A DNA stretch of 14,667 nt from contig MGNX01000006.1 of NCBI GenBank assembly GCA_001796935.1, forward strand, positions 1-14,667, read 5' to 3'. Source of the stretch: Chloroflexi bacterium RBG_16_60_22. Its GTDB lineage: Bacteria > Chloroflexota > Dehalococcoidia > Dehalococcoidales > RBG-16-60-22. Below are positions 8,101 through 14,085 of this stretch, piece after piece. Within the stretch, counting starts at the first letter, position 1. Every line of letters begins with the position of its first letter. The position numbers and the translations under genes were made by a program. Under the pieces are notes generated by a model, which saw nothing but the letters and a program-made list of their open reading frames with translations, had not been told where the DNA came from and made no database searches.

Positions 8101-8780
8101 GGCTTATCCCCTCCCCGTCCGCCATGGTCAGGCCACTGAGAAGGCCCTCGCGGAAAGCCAGGGACCTGGGCGGCCGTTTAGGCCGGCTGGGCGAAGACCT
8201 GGCCACCCGCGCCGGGAAGGTGGCGCACCTCCAACGCTTCCTTGGCACGCCGCCCCCCTCCGGTACCCCGGAAACAGCCGACGAAGGCCGGTCCCTCTCC
8301 TTTGCCGCCAAGAGCTTCCTCTGGCTGATGACATCCGGGGAGAAGAAGGGCCTCTCCGCAGAAGAAGAGCAGAACCTGGGGAAAAAGCTTGCCTCCCGGA
8401 TTAAAGCCATCGCCAAGGAGCATCTCCTCTACGAGAAGTTCCCCGGGGACGCCCCTCTCTTCCTGCAGCTCTGGGCGCGCTACGGCTCCCGTGAAGAGAC
8501 CGGCCGCTATATCGCGGAGTCGCTCCGGGCCCGTCCCGAATACGTCAACGCCCTGCTGCGCAGCTACCTGAACGTCAAGGTTGCCGGCAAGGCCGGTAAA
8601 AGCGGGTTCACCCGCGCCCGCTACGACGCCCTGGCGGAAGTGGCCGACCCCAACAGCGTCGCTGAAGCCATCATCAGGCTTTACAAGCCGGAGCTCGGCC
8701 GCCTGAAAGAGGACCTCTCCGGCGAGTCCCCGGACAGGATAACCGCCTACCAGTTCCTGCGCCTCCACCGTCGGGCCTGA
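5127..8780 (+). CDS. Large exported Asp-box propeller / Fn3-like protein anchored by one C-terminal transmembrane helix
   Basis: A 1217-residue protein. Residues 1-25 form a classical signal peptide (K-R-K, a leucine-rich core, V-S-A then Gly). The bulk up to about 650 contains Asp-box (BNR) motifs typical of sialidase-like or VPS10-like beta-propellers: SVDAGVTW (78-85), TTDGGTTW (120-127), SSDSGATF (386-393), SSNGGTTQW (474-482), NAGSTW (516-521) and STDGNTSW (555-562). A Ser/Thr-rich linker follows at about 653-675, then two Fn3-like modules at about 715-826 and 829-920. Each ends in a YYWKVR or YFWRVR strand. A Pro-rich stretch (about 921-963) leads to a single transmembrane helix (about 966-988) and a basic, mostly helical 230-residue cytoplasmic domain. 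The propeller should face outside. Asp boxes are structural, so no enzyme activity is implied. The start codon is fixed by the signal peptide. Confidence 0.82.
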   Translation: MKRKTAGIAGLLLVSLLLPAAPVSAGTAVWSAETIPTVENNFLGPAGVDIRDLAVAPDHTTVYAVPGDSISDNVVYKSVDAGVTWLAIDVDISADLVAIAPDDKNMVAIASRGTPAVYLTTDGGTTWSNLGTPQESGGNPAAAITDIAISELESSIRLIAAAGKEAGDIANLWYFNSGAPVPVWNQTNDMAGFSAGDEVSAVAFSPSFSSDEVLLAVTEDDGVGVKLQILDTSAGKWNASSIYTDYPLTVVSNAGITGSSSASLSLAPTYDASNDATHRIFIGLTVEGNASAVATSGIYRFVDTTILQLSGNVKIHSLDFNGSYLVAGRYDSTVVHRSTDPLSTTPTVSTTASYKTPGGVNKVRVVWAGSQVMAGTAGNESAFAVSSDSGATFNDISLVDTVMTFIRDVAVAVDNSKIYLVTDDGSDLSLWRKTSTWQRVLSLTGTTNYIVRIARQDANSVYLAKKSATTIYYSSNGGTTQWLSRTCGVSVQDLAVESAGIAYALSSGGSVSRTANAGSTWGTVTPTSLSSGATIVSVSTGTLLVGSQDGRVAYSTDGNTSWNVIPVVIEDGAGKVQVAPDEQYATNKTIYAASDTAGQNIKKWKIGTSMEWTDVFTGTVSGGIYGLAAYNNTLYALAYSAASGQSTLWLHLSPTTATATSTSWSSSTTTSTTDADDATVSLNAAPRGLIASTGKLWAVKTNGINKLYSFTDVAIKITLLSPAADFVSHANSYSGLANDIAFTWQRPVPATEYQLLIAGDEGFSSILGDVTVASGEDKVVVLAGPNQSGNRQASFSPGQTYYWKVRTTQPLYSAYSDTMKFSIGPLAAAVPQLLVPANGGNGLSRTPSFSWRPVASTTEYQFMLSDNATMTSPMIDVRLPGPAYAVTEALDYGGTYFWRVRATRPAMTDWSILANFTVAGEPAAPVPPLTVQTAPPPVIELPAPPPQKIITIAPAPQPPPPAVPGYLVTAIIIGVILVAAVALLIFVPRPGRLIPSPSAMVRPLRRPSRKARDLGGRLGRLGEDLATRAGKVAHLQRFLGTPPPSGTPETADEGRSLSFAAKSFLWLMTSGEKKGLSAEEEQNLGKKLASRIKAIAKEHLLYEKFPGDAPLFLQLWARYGSREETGRYIAESLRARPEYVNALLRSYLNVKVAGKAGKSGFTRARYDALAEVADPNSVAEAIIRLYKPELGRLKEDLSGESPDRITAYQFLRLHRRA

Positions 8781-8787
8781 AACCGCC

Positions 8788-8881
8788 TGTCATTGCGAGG
8801 AGCGCCGCGACGTGGCAATCTCCAACTCCCGAGACAGGGATTGCTCCGCCTCCGCCTGCGGCGGATGGTCTCGCAATGACA
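8788..8881. repeat. Palindromic MITE-like repeat, copy 1
   Basis: A 94-base element bounded by perfect 12-base inverted ends, TGTCATTGCGAG and CTCGCAATGACA. Inside lie the further blocks GACGTGGCAATCTC and GCCTGCGGCGGATGG. A second copy at 14170-14273 shares both outer parts and differs in the middle. The element is non-coding and carries no transposase, so it is a miniature inverted-repeat or REP-type dispersed sequence. It starts seven bases after the stop of the surface protein gene. I see no clear target-site duplication. Its RNA could fold into a long stem. Confidence 0.8.
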
Positions 8882-8917
8882 TTACCGAAAAAACCAAACG
8901 TTACCCCCGCCCCCCGT

Positions 8918-8947
8918 TTGACATTTTTCCCCCACTTGCGGTAAACT
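8918..8947 (+). promoter_or_regulatory. Candidate promoter of the crotonase-amidohydrolase-flavoenzyme operon
   Basis: A perfect TTGACA (8918-8923), an 18-base spacer and TAAACT (8942-8947, four of six consensus bases). It is the only convincing promoter between the surface protein gene and the crotonase gene. If used, it gives a leader of roughly 400 bases. A second, nearer promoter cannot be excluded: the AT-rich stretch around 9325-9340 contains TATTAT but no good -35 box. Confidence 0.45.
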
Positions 8948-8953
8948 ATTACG

Positions 8954-9354
8954 GCACAATTTCCTGTAAGCGTTTTCCCTTAAATTGTGGCCAGCGAGCA
9001 AAGGGGACGCAGGTGTTAACAGTGACACCTCCGTTACTGACTATAGCCACGGTCGCGATGGAGCGTTATCCGTCCCCGTCTACTGGAAAGGCAACCGGAC
9101 TATTTAAGGCAACATTGCTGAACTGGTGATATGGGATTACACGGGTCAGGAAGGGAAGCAACCTCGCATTACTTCAACTCCATTCGGACAGCCACACCAT
9201 CCACACCACGGCATTTCTATCACTACTATGACAGCAGTTGATAGACCACAACCTCTCTTTTCCCTTGCCCGGCTGCCCGGACCCGCCGGGACCGGCAAGT
9301 GTAAATACCGCTGACTGAATTGCGTAAAAAATATTATTACTGGAGGGAAATGTA
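8954..9354 (+). other. Long non-coding leader with several possible hairpins
   Basis: About 400 bases between the candidate promoter and the crotonase ATG contain no convincing gene. Visible pairings are CACAATTT (8955-8962) with AAATTGTG (8982-8989), right at the expected RNA 5' end, and AGGTGT (9011-9016) with ACACCT (9025-9030). GGGGACG (9003-9009) also pairs with CGTCCCC (9071-9077), enclosing the second hairpin. A strong GC hairpin lies at 9264-9299. I could not match the region to any riboswitch class I know. Seven-base pairings arise by chance in a stretch this long, so structure is only a possibility. Confidence 0.35.
9264..9299 (+). other. Strong GC-rich hairpin 55 bases before the crotonase start
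   Basis: The outer stem CTTGCC (9264-9269) pairs with GGCAAG (9294-9299). It continues after a bulge with GG/CC. The inner stem CCCGG (9276-9280) pairs with CCGGG (9286-9290) around a five-base loop. No T-run follows on either strand, so it is not a typical intrinsic terminator. It may stabilise or pause the leader transcript. TTTCCCT (9259-9265), partly in its left base, is complementary to AGGGAAA (9344-9350) in the ribosome-binding region of the crotonase gene. Confidence 0.5.
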
Positions 9355-10275
9355 ATGGCTTACCCCAAATTCAATTCGATTCTCCTGGAGAAGGACAAGG
9401 AAGAACCCAAGATTACCTACCTCACCCTGAACCGGCCGGACAAGAATAACGCCATCAGCATCGGGGAAGAAGAGATGACCGGCGATATCAAGAAGGCCAT
9501 GTGGGAAATCAACCACGACGACGACTGCAACGTGGTCATCTTCAAGGGCGCCGGCAAGAACTTCTGCGCCGGGTTTGACCTGTCCATGGTCTACCGCATC
9601 TACGGCGGCGAGAAAGGCTTCAAGCCCAGCCAGAGAATCAGGCTCCAGACGGACCAGGACCAGCTCTACGGCTTCACGCAGGCCATTCTGGACTGCAACA
9701 AGGTGGTCATCACCCAGGTCCACGGCTGGGCCATCGAGGCCGGCCTCTACATCGTCAAGGCCTCGGATATCGTCGTCGCCGCGGACAACTCCAAGTTCTC
9801 CCAGATGGGCCAGCGGCTCGCCTTCGGCGGCCTGCCCACCCTGCCCATCGAGCTGCTCATGGGCCACACCAAGAAGGTCGAGGAAATCCTCCTCACCGGC
9901 CGCACCATCAGCGGCGTCGAGGCCGAGGAAGCCGGCTACTGCACCAAGGCCGTCCCCGAGGCCGACCTCGAGTCCGAGGTGCATAACCTGGCCGCCGCCA
10001 TCTCCCTGCTGCCGCGCGACTGCGTGGTCATGGGCAAGTTCGCCCGCCGCCACATGCTGGAGAGACTCGGCGTGCACAGCCTCAAGGAGGTCATCCTCTA
10101 CCACACCTTCAGCACCAACCTCAAGTACAGCGATGACGAGAAAGAGCTCATGTTCATCCGCGACCGCGAAACCATGGGCGAAAGGGCCGCCTTCCACAAG
10201 ATGCACGAGAAATACGAGGAGCGCCTCAACAAGACCAAGTACTTCCGGAGCTACCGCCCCGAGAAGAAGGGATAG
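9355..10275 (+). CDS. Divergent crotonase-superfamily (enoyl-CoA hydratase/isomerase-like) protein
   Basis: A 306-residue crotonase-fold protein, slightly longer than the usual 260. It has the N-terminal LTLNRPDKNNAIS segment (22-35), the first oxyanion-hole motif NFCAGFDL (69-76) and the second motif region VHGWAIEAGLY (122-132) followed by SDIVVAADNSKF. In classical enoyl-CoA hydratase two glutamates catalyse water addition. By alignment they correspond here to Tyr132 and Gly152, and the usual GGG has become E128-A129-G130. The protein therefore probably binds an acyl-CoA thioester but may catalyse another reaction, such as isomerisation, hydrolysis, decarboxylation or ring opening. The C-terminal 60 residues are unusually charged. 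The ATG follows GGAGG (9342-9346). It is the first gene of a three-gene operon, and codon third positions are strongly G/C. Confidence 0.85.
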   Translation: MAYPKFNSILLEKDKEEPKITYLTLNRPDKNNAISIGEEEMTGDIKKAMWEINHDDDCNVVIFKGAGKNFCAGFDLSMVYRIYGGEKGFKPSQRIRLQTDQDQLYGFTQAILDCNKVVITQVHGWAIEAGLYIVKASDIVVAADNSKFSQMGQRLAFGGLPTLPIELLMGHTKKVEEILLTGRTISGVEAEEAGYCTKAVPEADLESEVHNLAAAISLLPRDCVVMGKFARRHMLERLGVHSLKEVILYHTFSTNLKYSDDEKELMFIRDRETMGERAAFHKMHEKYEERLNKTKYFRSYRPEKKG

Positions 10276-10299
10276 CCCCGGCAATAAGGAGTAAATTCA

Positions 10300-11328
10300 A
10301 TGGCACATCCCGAATTTGCCAAAGATGACTATTTCAAGATAGACGTCGAATGCCATCTCAGTGGCGATACCAAAAAATACTTCGATTACTTCCCCGCCTA
10401 CAAACAATGGGTGTACGGCACCGCCGAGACTGCCCGCGCGTTTGGCGCTGTCCCCCACCATGACACCAAAAACTGGAAAGATAAAATCGAGACCAAACCC
10501 GCTAAGTCGGATATGACCGAAGATGAACAGCTAATAGTTTATCTGGACCGCTACGGCGTAGATATGGCCTGTGTTCTTCCCGAGTCCATGATGGAAACTA
10601 CAGGTTATTCCACCAAATGGTCCACCAACGGCTATCTGCTGGCCGCCGCCGAAAAGTACCCGGATAGATTTATCGTCCAGCCTAACCTGGGACCGTTTAT
10701 CAAGAGGGGCATGAAAGATGTCCTCTGGGAGCTGGACTACCTGGCACAGGAAAGAAATTGTAAGATATTCAAGTTCTATCCTCCGGAAGATACCTATATC
10801 AACGACGAGAGGATATGGCCTTTCTACAAGAGATGCGACGAACTGGGAGTAATAGTTTCCATCCACACGGGCTGGAGCTGGTGTCCCCCGGGCAAGGCTA
10901 AATACTGTCTGCCGGTCCTGCTGGATGACGTCGTGAACGACTTCTACGACCTTAAAGTCATCGCTTTCCACGCTGGCTGGCCGCTTTGCCATGACCTGAA
11001 CATGGTAGCTTTATCTCATCCCAATGTATACATCAGCTTAAGTTTGGTTATGCCCTGGTATAGGCAGGCACCTCGACGGTTAGCCGAAATCATCGGGGAG
11101 GCCATTCAGTTTGCCGGTCCGGAACGCATAGTCTGGGGAACCGATTTCTACGGCCCCGGCGGACTGTTCAGGGAAGCCATATTAGGCCTTAGAACATTCG
11201 AGATGCCGGAAGACCTGCAGAAGGGCTACGGCTATGCTCCGGTAACCGATGAAGTCAAACGCATGATATTCGGGGGGAACCTCGCCAGGCTACTCAACAT
11301 CGACGCTTCCAAGCGACGCGTTAAATAA
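10300..11328 (+). CDS. Amidohydrolase_2 (ACMSD / gamma-resorcylate decarboxylase superfamily) protein
   Basis: A 342-residue TIM-barrel metal-dependent hydrolase of the amidohydrolase-2 family, whose members hydrolyse lactones or non-oxidatively decarboxylate aromatic acids. The N-terminal metal motif is IDVECHL, that is Glu17-x-His19 rather than His-x-His. E-x-H is the form described for gamma-resorcylate-type decarboxylases. Further expected ligands are His189 (SIHTGWSW), His224 (AFHAGWPL) and Asp282 (WGTDFYGPG), and the C-terminal FGGNLARLLNI motif is typical. All metal positions are filled, so it should be active. Decarboxylation or C-C/C-O hydrolysis of a cyclic acid is inferred; the substrate is unknown. 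It lies 24 bases after the crotonase stop, with AAGGAG at 10286-10291. Its codons use A/T in the third position far more often than both neighbours. Confidence 0.85.
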   Translation: MAHPEFAKDDYFKIDVECHLSGDTKKYFDYFPAYKQWVYGTAETARAFGAVPHHDTKNWKDKIETKPAKSDMTEDEQLIVYLDRYGVDMACVLPESMMETTGYSTKWSTNGYLLAAAEKYPDRFIVQPNLGPFIKRGMKDVLWELDYLAQERNCKIFKFYPPEDTYINDERIWPFYKRCDELGVIVSIHTGWSWCPPGKAKYCLPVLLDDVVNDFYDLKVIAFHAGWPLCHDLNMVALSHPNVYISLSLVMPWYRQAPRRLAEIIGEAIQFAGPERIVWGTDFYGPGGLFREAILGLRTFEMPEDLQKGYGYAPVTDEVKRMIFGGNLARLLNIDASKRRVK

Positions 11329-11351
11329 AAAATATAAGGAAAGGAGAAAAA

Positions 11352-14048
11352 ATGACGGATTTCCCAATACTGTTTTCGCCCATCAAGCTTGGGCCACTGG
11401 AGCTCAAGAACCGCATCGGCGGCTCCTGCACCACCACCGGCGGCGCCGATGAGAACGGCTACATCAGAGAAGAGTGCATCTACTCCTACGCCGGACGCTC
11501 CGAGGGCGGCGCCGGCTTCATCACCATCGAGTGCACCTTCGCCACGGACTGGGGAGCCAAGACCACCAGCTTCGGCAACCCGCGCATCAGCGGCCGTACC
11601 TACTACGAAGGTCAGTCCAACCTGGCCGAGGGCATCAAGCAGTGCGGCGCCAAAGCATTTATCCAGATTACCCCCAGCTTCGGACGGCAAGGTTCGAGCA
11701 AGACCTCCGGGGAAATCCCGGGAGCGCCTTCCGCCATCCCCTCCGAGAGGCCGCAGGACTACGAGGACAGAATCATGCCCCGCGGCTACGAAACAAAAGC
11801 GCAGACGTTGGGCGCTACCACCCCTCCCAAAGTGCTGACCCTGGAAGAAATACACTACATGGAGACGACTTTCCCCACCGCCGTCGCCGCCGCTAGAATC
11901 TGCGGCTATGACGCCGTAGAGTTTCACAGCCCGCACGGCTACCTCATCCACCAGTTCCTTTCACCGCGCTCCAACCAGCGCACCGACGAATACGGGGGCT
12001 CGCTGGAGAACCGCTTCCGCTTCCTGAAAAACCTGCTGGTGGCCACCAGGAAGAGAGTAGGGGAAGACTTCTGCCTCGGTATCCGTCTCAGCGGCGACGA
12101 GCACATGCCCGGCGCCATCCACGAGGAAGAACTCATCCAGGTCGCCAAGTGGTGCGAGGAGCTCGGTGCCAGCTACATTCACCTCTCCGACGGCTCCTAC
12201 GAGGGCAGAAAGTGGTTCTTCCCCCAGGACCAGCAGGACTTTATCGAGCATGCCAAGCATTTCAAGCCCGAGCTGAAGATACCCCTGATTGTCCCCGGCC
12301 AGCATGACCCCTACCGGGCGGAGGAAGTGCTCCGTAACGGCTGGGCGGACGCCATCACCATGGGCCGCCAGCTCGTGGCCGACCAGCGTACCCCCCGCAA
12401 GTGGGAAGAGGGTAAAATCGACGACGTGGTCCGCTGCCTGCGCTGCAACGTCTGCCTGGCCCGGTTCAACCGCGGCCTGGCCATCCGCTGCGCCGTGAAC
12501 CCCAACATCGGCCGTGAAAAGTACGACCCGAAATATAACACCAACACCATGGCCCAGGCGCTCCGGCCGCTGCCGCCGTCCTTCATGCCGCCCTGCCAGA
12601 ATACCTGCCCGGCCGGGCTGGATGTCAATGCCTACGTCCTGATGGCTTCCCGCGGACAAATAGGAGAGTCCTACCGCTACCTGAAACAGCAGCTGCCCTT
12701 CCCCGGCGTCATCGGGCGCGTCTGCCCGCACCCCTGCGAGGCCGAGTGCAACCGCGGCAAGCTGGACGACCCCATCGCCATCAACGACATCAAGCGCTTC
12801 GTCGCCGATACCGTCATCGCGGAAGGCCTGCCGGACTACCTCAAGAAGCAGTGCCTGCCGGAGGACCTGCCCATCACCCGCAAAGAGAAGGTTGCCGTGG
12901 TCGGTTCCGGCCCCGCCGGCCTGACCGCCGCCTACTTCCTGATTAAGAAGGGCTACGCCGTCACCGTCTACGAGGCGGCCGCCGTCGCCGGCGGCATGAT
13001 GTCCCTCGGCGTCCCGGAGCACCGCCTGCCGAGAAAGGTCGTCAAGTGGGAAATCGATGCTATCAAGAAGATGGGCGTCGATATCAAGCTCAACAGCCCC
13101 GTCGGCAAGGGCAAGCTCACCCTGGACAGCCTCAAGAAGGACTACGATGCCGTCTTCATCGCCGCCGGGTCGCAGAACAGCATGAACCTCCGGGTGCCCG
13201 GCGAGGATACCGCTGGCGTCCTCCAGGCCGTTCCCTTCCTGAAAGACGTCAACTCCGGCAAGAAGGTGGTCGTGGACAAGAAGGTGGTCGTCGTTGGCGG
13301 CGGCAGTGTCGCCATAGACGTGGCCACCACCGCCCTGCGCCTCGGCGCCGGCAGCGTCACGGTGACCTGCCTCGAGTGCAGCGAAGAAGAAATGCCGGCC
13401 CTCGTGGAAGAGATTCATCAGGCCCAGGAGGAAGGCATCAAGATAGACATGAGCTGGGGCCCCAGGCAGATACTCACCGCCAACGGCAAGGTCAAGGGCG
13501 TTGAGCTGAAGCGCTGCGTCTCCTGCTATACCAAGGCCGGCGCTTTTTCGCCGGTGTACGACGAGAAGGCGACCAAGACCGTTGACGCCGATATGGTCAT
13601 CACGGCCATCGGCCAGCGGCCGGACCTCACCTTCCTGGGCGAAAAGGTCAAGACCACCAAGCGGGGCACCATCAGTGCCGACGCCCGTGGCACGGCCACC
13701 AGCGTGGCCGGCATCTTCGCCGGGGGCGATGTCGCCCGTGGGCAGGGTACCATGATTGAGGCCATCGCCGACGGCCGCAAGGCCGCCATCGCCATCGACT
13801 GCTACCTGCGCGGCGAGGCCCTCCCGCCCGAGCCTCCGGCACCCGTCCTGGCCGATATCTACGAGCCGGCCTTCCAGTTCCACCTGAGGGAGTACAAGAA
13901 GGAACCCCGCATCGAGGTGAATATAGCCCCGGCCGGCAAGCGCAAGGCCAACTTCAAGGAGGTCGACCTCGGCCTGGCCGATAAGGCCGCCTGCGTTACC
14001 GAGGCGAGGCGCTGCCTCACCTGCCGGTGCTCGGCGGTGCGCTACTAA
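11352..14048 (+). CDS. Old Yellow Enzyme (2,4-dienoyl-CoA reductase-like) / GltD-type Fe-S flavoenzyme fusion
   Basis: An 898-residue fusion. Residues 1-355 are an OYE-type FMN barrel (PIKLGPLELKNRI at the start; HSPHGYLIHQFLSP at 192-205 with the His192/His195 pair; NQRTDEYGGSLENR). A [4Fe-4S] motif follows: C362, C365, C368, C380, with spacing close to trimethylamine dehydrogenase. Next comes a GltD/Nfn-type Fe-S domain (C415, C419, C458, C462, C466; GRVCPHPCEAEC). Its FAD fold starts at GSGPAG (518-523), the NAD(P)H fold at VGGGSVAID (648-656), and AGGDVARG is at 790-797. The tail has C881, C888, C891 and C893. The enzyme likely passes hydride electrons from NAD(P)H through FAD and Fe-S clusters to FMN to reduce a C=C bond, probably in an enoyl- or dienoyl-CoA. 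It starts 23 bases after the amidohydrolase, with AAGGAG at 11341-11346. Confidence 0.88.
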   Translation: MTDFPILFSPIKLGPLELKNRIGGSCTTTGGADENGYIREECIYSYAGRSEGGAGFITIECTFATDWGAKTTSFGNPRISGRTYYEGQSNLAEGIKQCGAKAFIQITPSFGRQGSSKTSGEIPGAPSAIPSERPQDYEDRIMPRGYETKAQTLGATTPPKVLTLEEIHYMETTFPTAVAAARICGYDAVEFHSPHGYLIHQFLSPRSNQRTDEYGGSLENRFRFLKNLLVATRKRVGEDFCLGIRLSGDEHMPGAIHEEELIQVAKWCEELGASYIHLSDGSYEGRKWFFPQDQQDFIEHAKHFKPELKIPLIVPGQHDPYRAEEVLRNGWADAITMGRQLVADQRTPRKWEEGKIDDVVRCLRCNVCLARFNRGLAIRCAVNPNIGREKYDPKYNTNTMAQALRPLPPSFMPPCQNTCPAGLDVNAYVLMASRGQIGESYRYLKQQLPFPGVIGRVCPHPCEAECNRGKLDDPIAINDIKRFVADTVIAEGLPDYLKKQCLPEDLPITRKEKVAVVGSGPAGLTAAYFLIKKGYAVTVYEAAAVAGGMMSLGVPEHRLPRKVVKWEIDAIKKMGVDIKLNSPVGKGKLTLDSLKKDYDAVFIAAGSQNSMNLRVPGEDTAGVLQAVPFLKDVNSGKKVVVDKKVVVVGGGSVAIDVATTALRLGAGSVTVTCLECSEEEMPALVEEIHQAQEEGIKIDMSWGPRQILTANGKVKGVELKRCVSCYTKAGAFSPVYDEKATKTVDADMVITAIGQRPDLTFLGEKVKTTKRGTISADARGTATSVAGIFAGGDVARGQGTMIEAIADGRKAAIAIDCYLRGEALPPEPPAPVLADIYEPAFQFHLREYKKEPRIEVNIAPAGKRKANFKEVDLGLADKAACVTEARRCLTCRCSAVRY

Positions 14049-14058
14049 ATCCTTTTAT

Positions 14059-14085
14059 TGTCATCCTGAGCAAAGCGAAGGACCT
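14059..14085. repeat. Fragment of a second dispersed repeat type (TGTCATCCTGAG...)
   Basis: TGTCATCCTGAGCAAAGCGA and the following AGGACCT resemble a short dispersed bacterial repeat that I recall in similar genomes, unrelated to the TGTCATTGCGAG element. Only one copy is in this window, and its usual inverted partner is absent or degraded. It directly abuts the terminator stem. Confidence 0.4.

Noticed and set aside
8788..8881. Repeat considered as part of a CRISPR array or an insertion sequence
   Set aside because: There are only two copies, 5 kb apart, with internal inverted ends, no regular spacers and no transposase or cas gene in the window.
9144..9163. Resemblance to the SRP RNA helix 8 loop (GGTCAGG ... 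AAGCAACC)
   Set aside because: The CAGG and AGCA loop strands and GGT/ACC pair are present, but only six bases separate them, so the conserved short stem and GGAA tetraloop cannot form. Flanking pairing is also lacking; a chance match is more likely.
9264..9299. Hairpin considered as an intrinsic terminator
   Set aside because: The stem is strong, but no T-run follows on either strand, and the operon's genes begin shortly after it.
8812..9314. Two consecutive short plus-strand frames (105 and 62 codons) overlapping by four bases
   Set aside because: The first begins inside the palindromic repeat and runs through the promoter region. Neither has a ribosome-binding site, hydrophobic pattern or codon bias like the neighbours, so I treat the region as non-coding leader.
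9337..10284. 315-codon minus-strand frame opposite the crotonase
   Set aside because: It is a shadow of the strongly biased crotonase gene, with no ribosome-binding site or motif supporting it.
11961..13883. 640-codon open frame on the minus strand
   Set aside because: It lies wholly opposite the OYE/GltD fusion gene, whose domains are clear. Strong G/C third-position bias removes stops in the antisense frame, and the translation is low-complexity with no recognisable motif.
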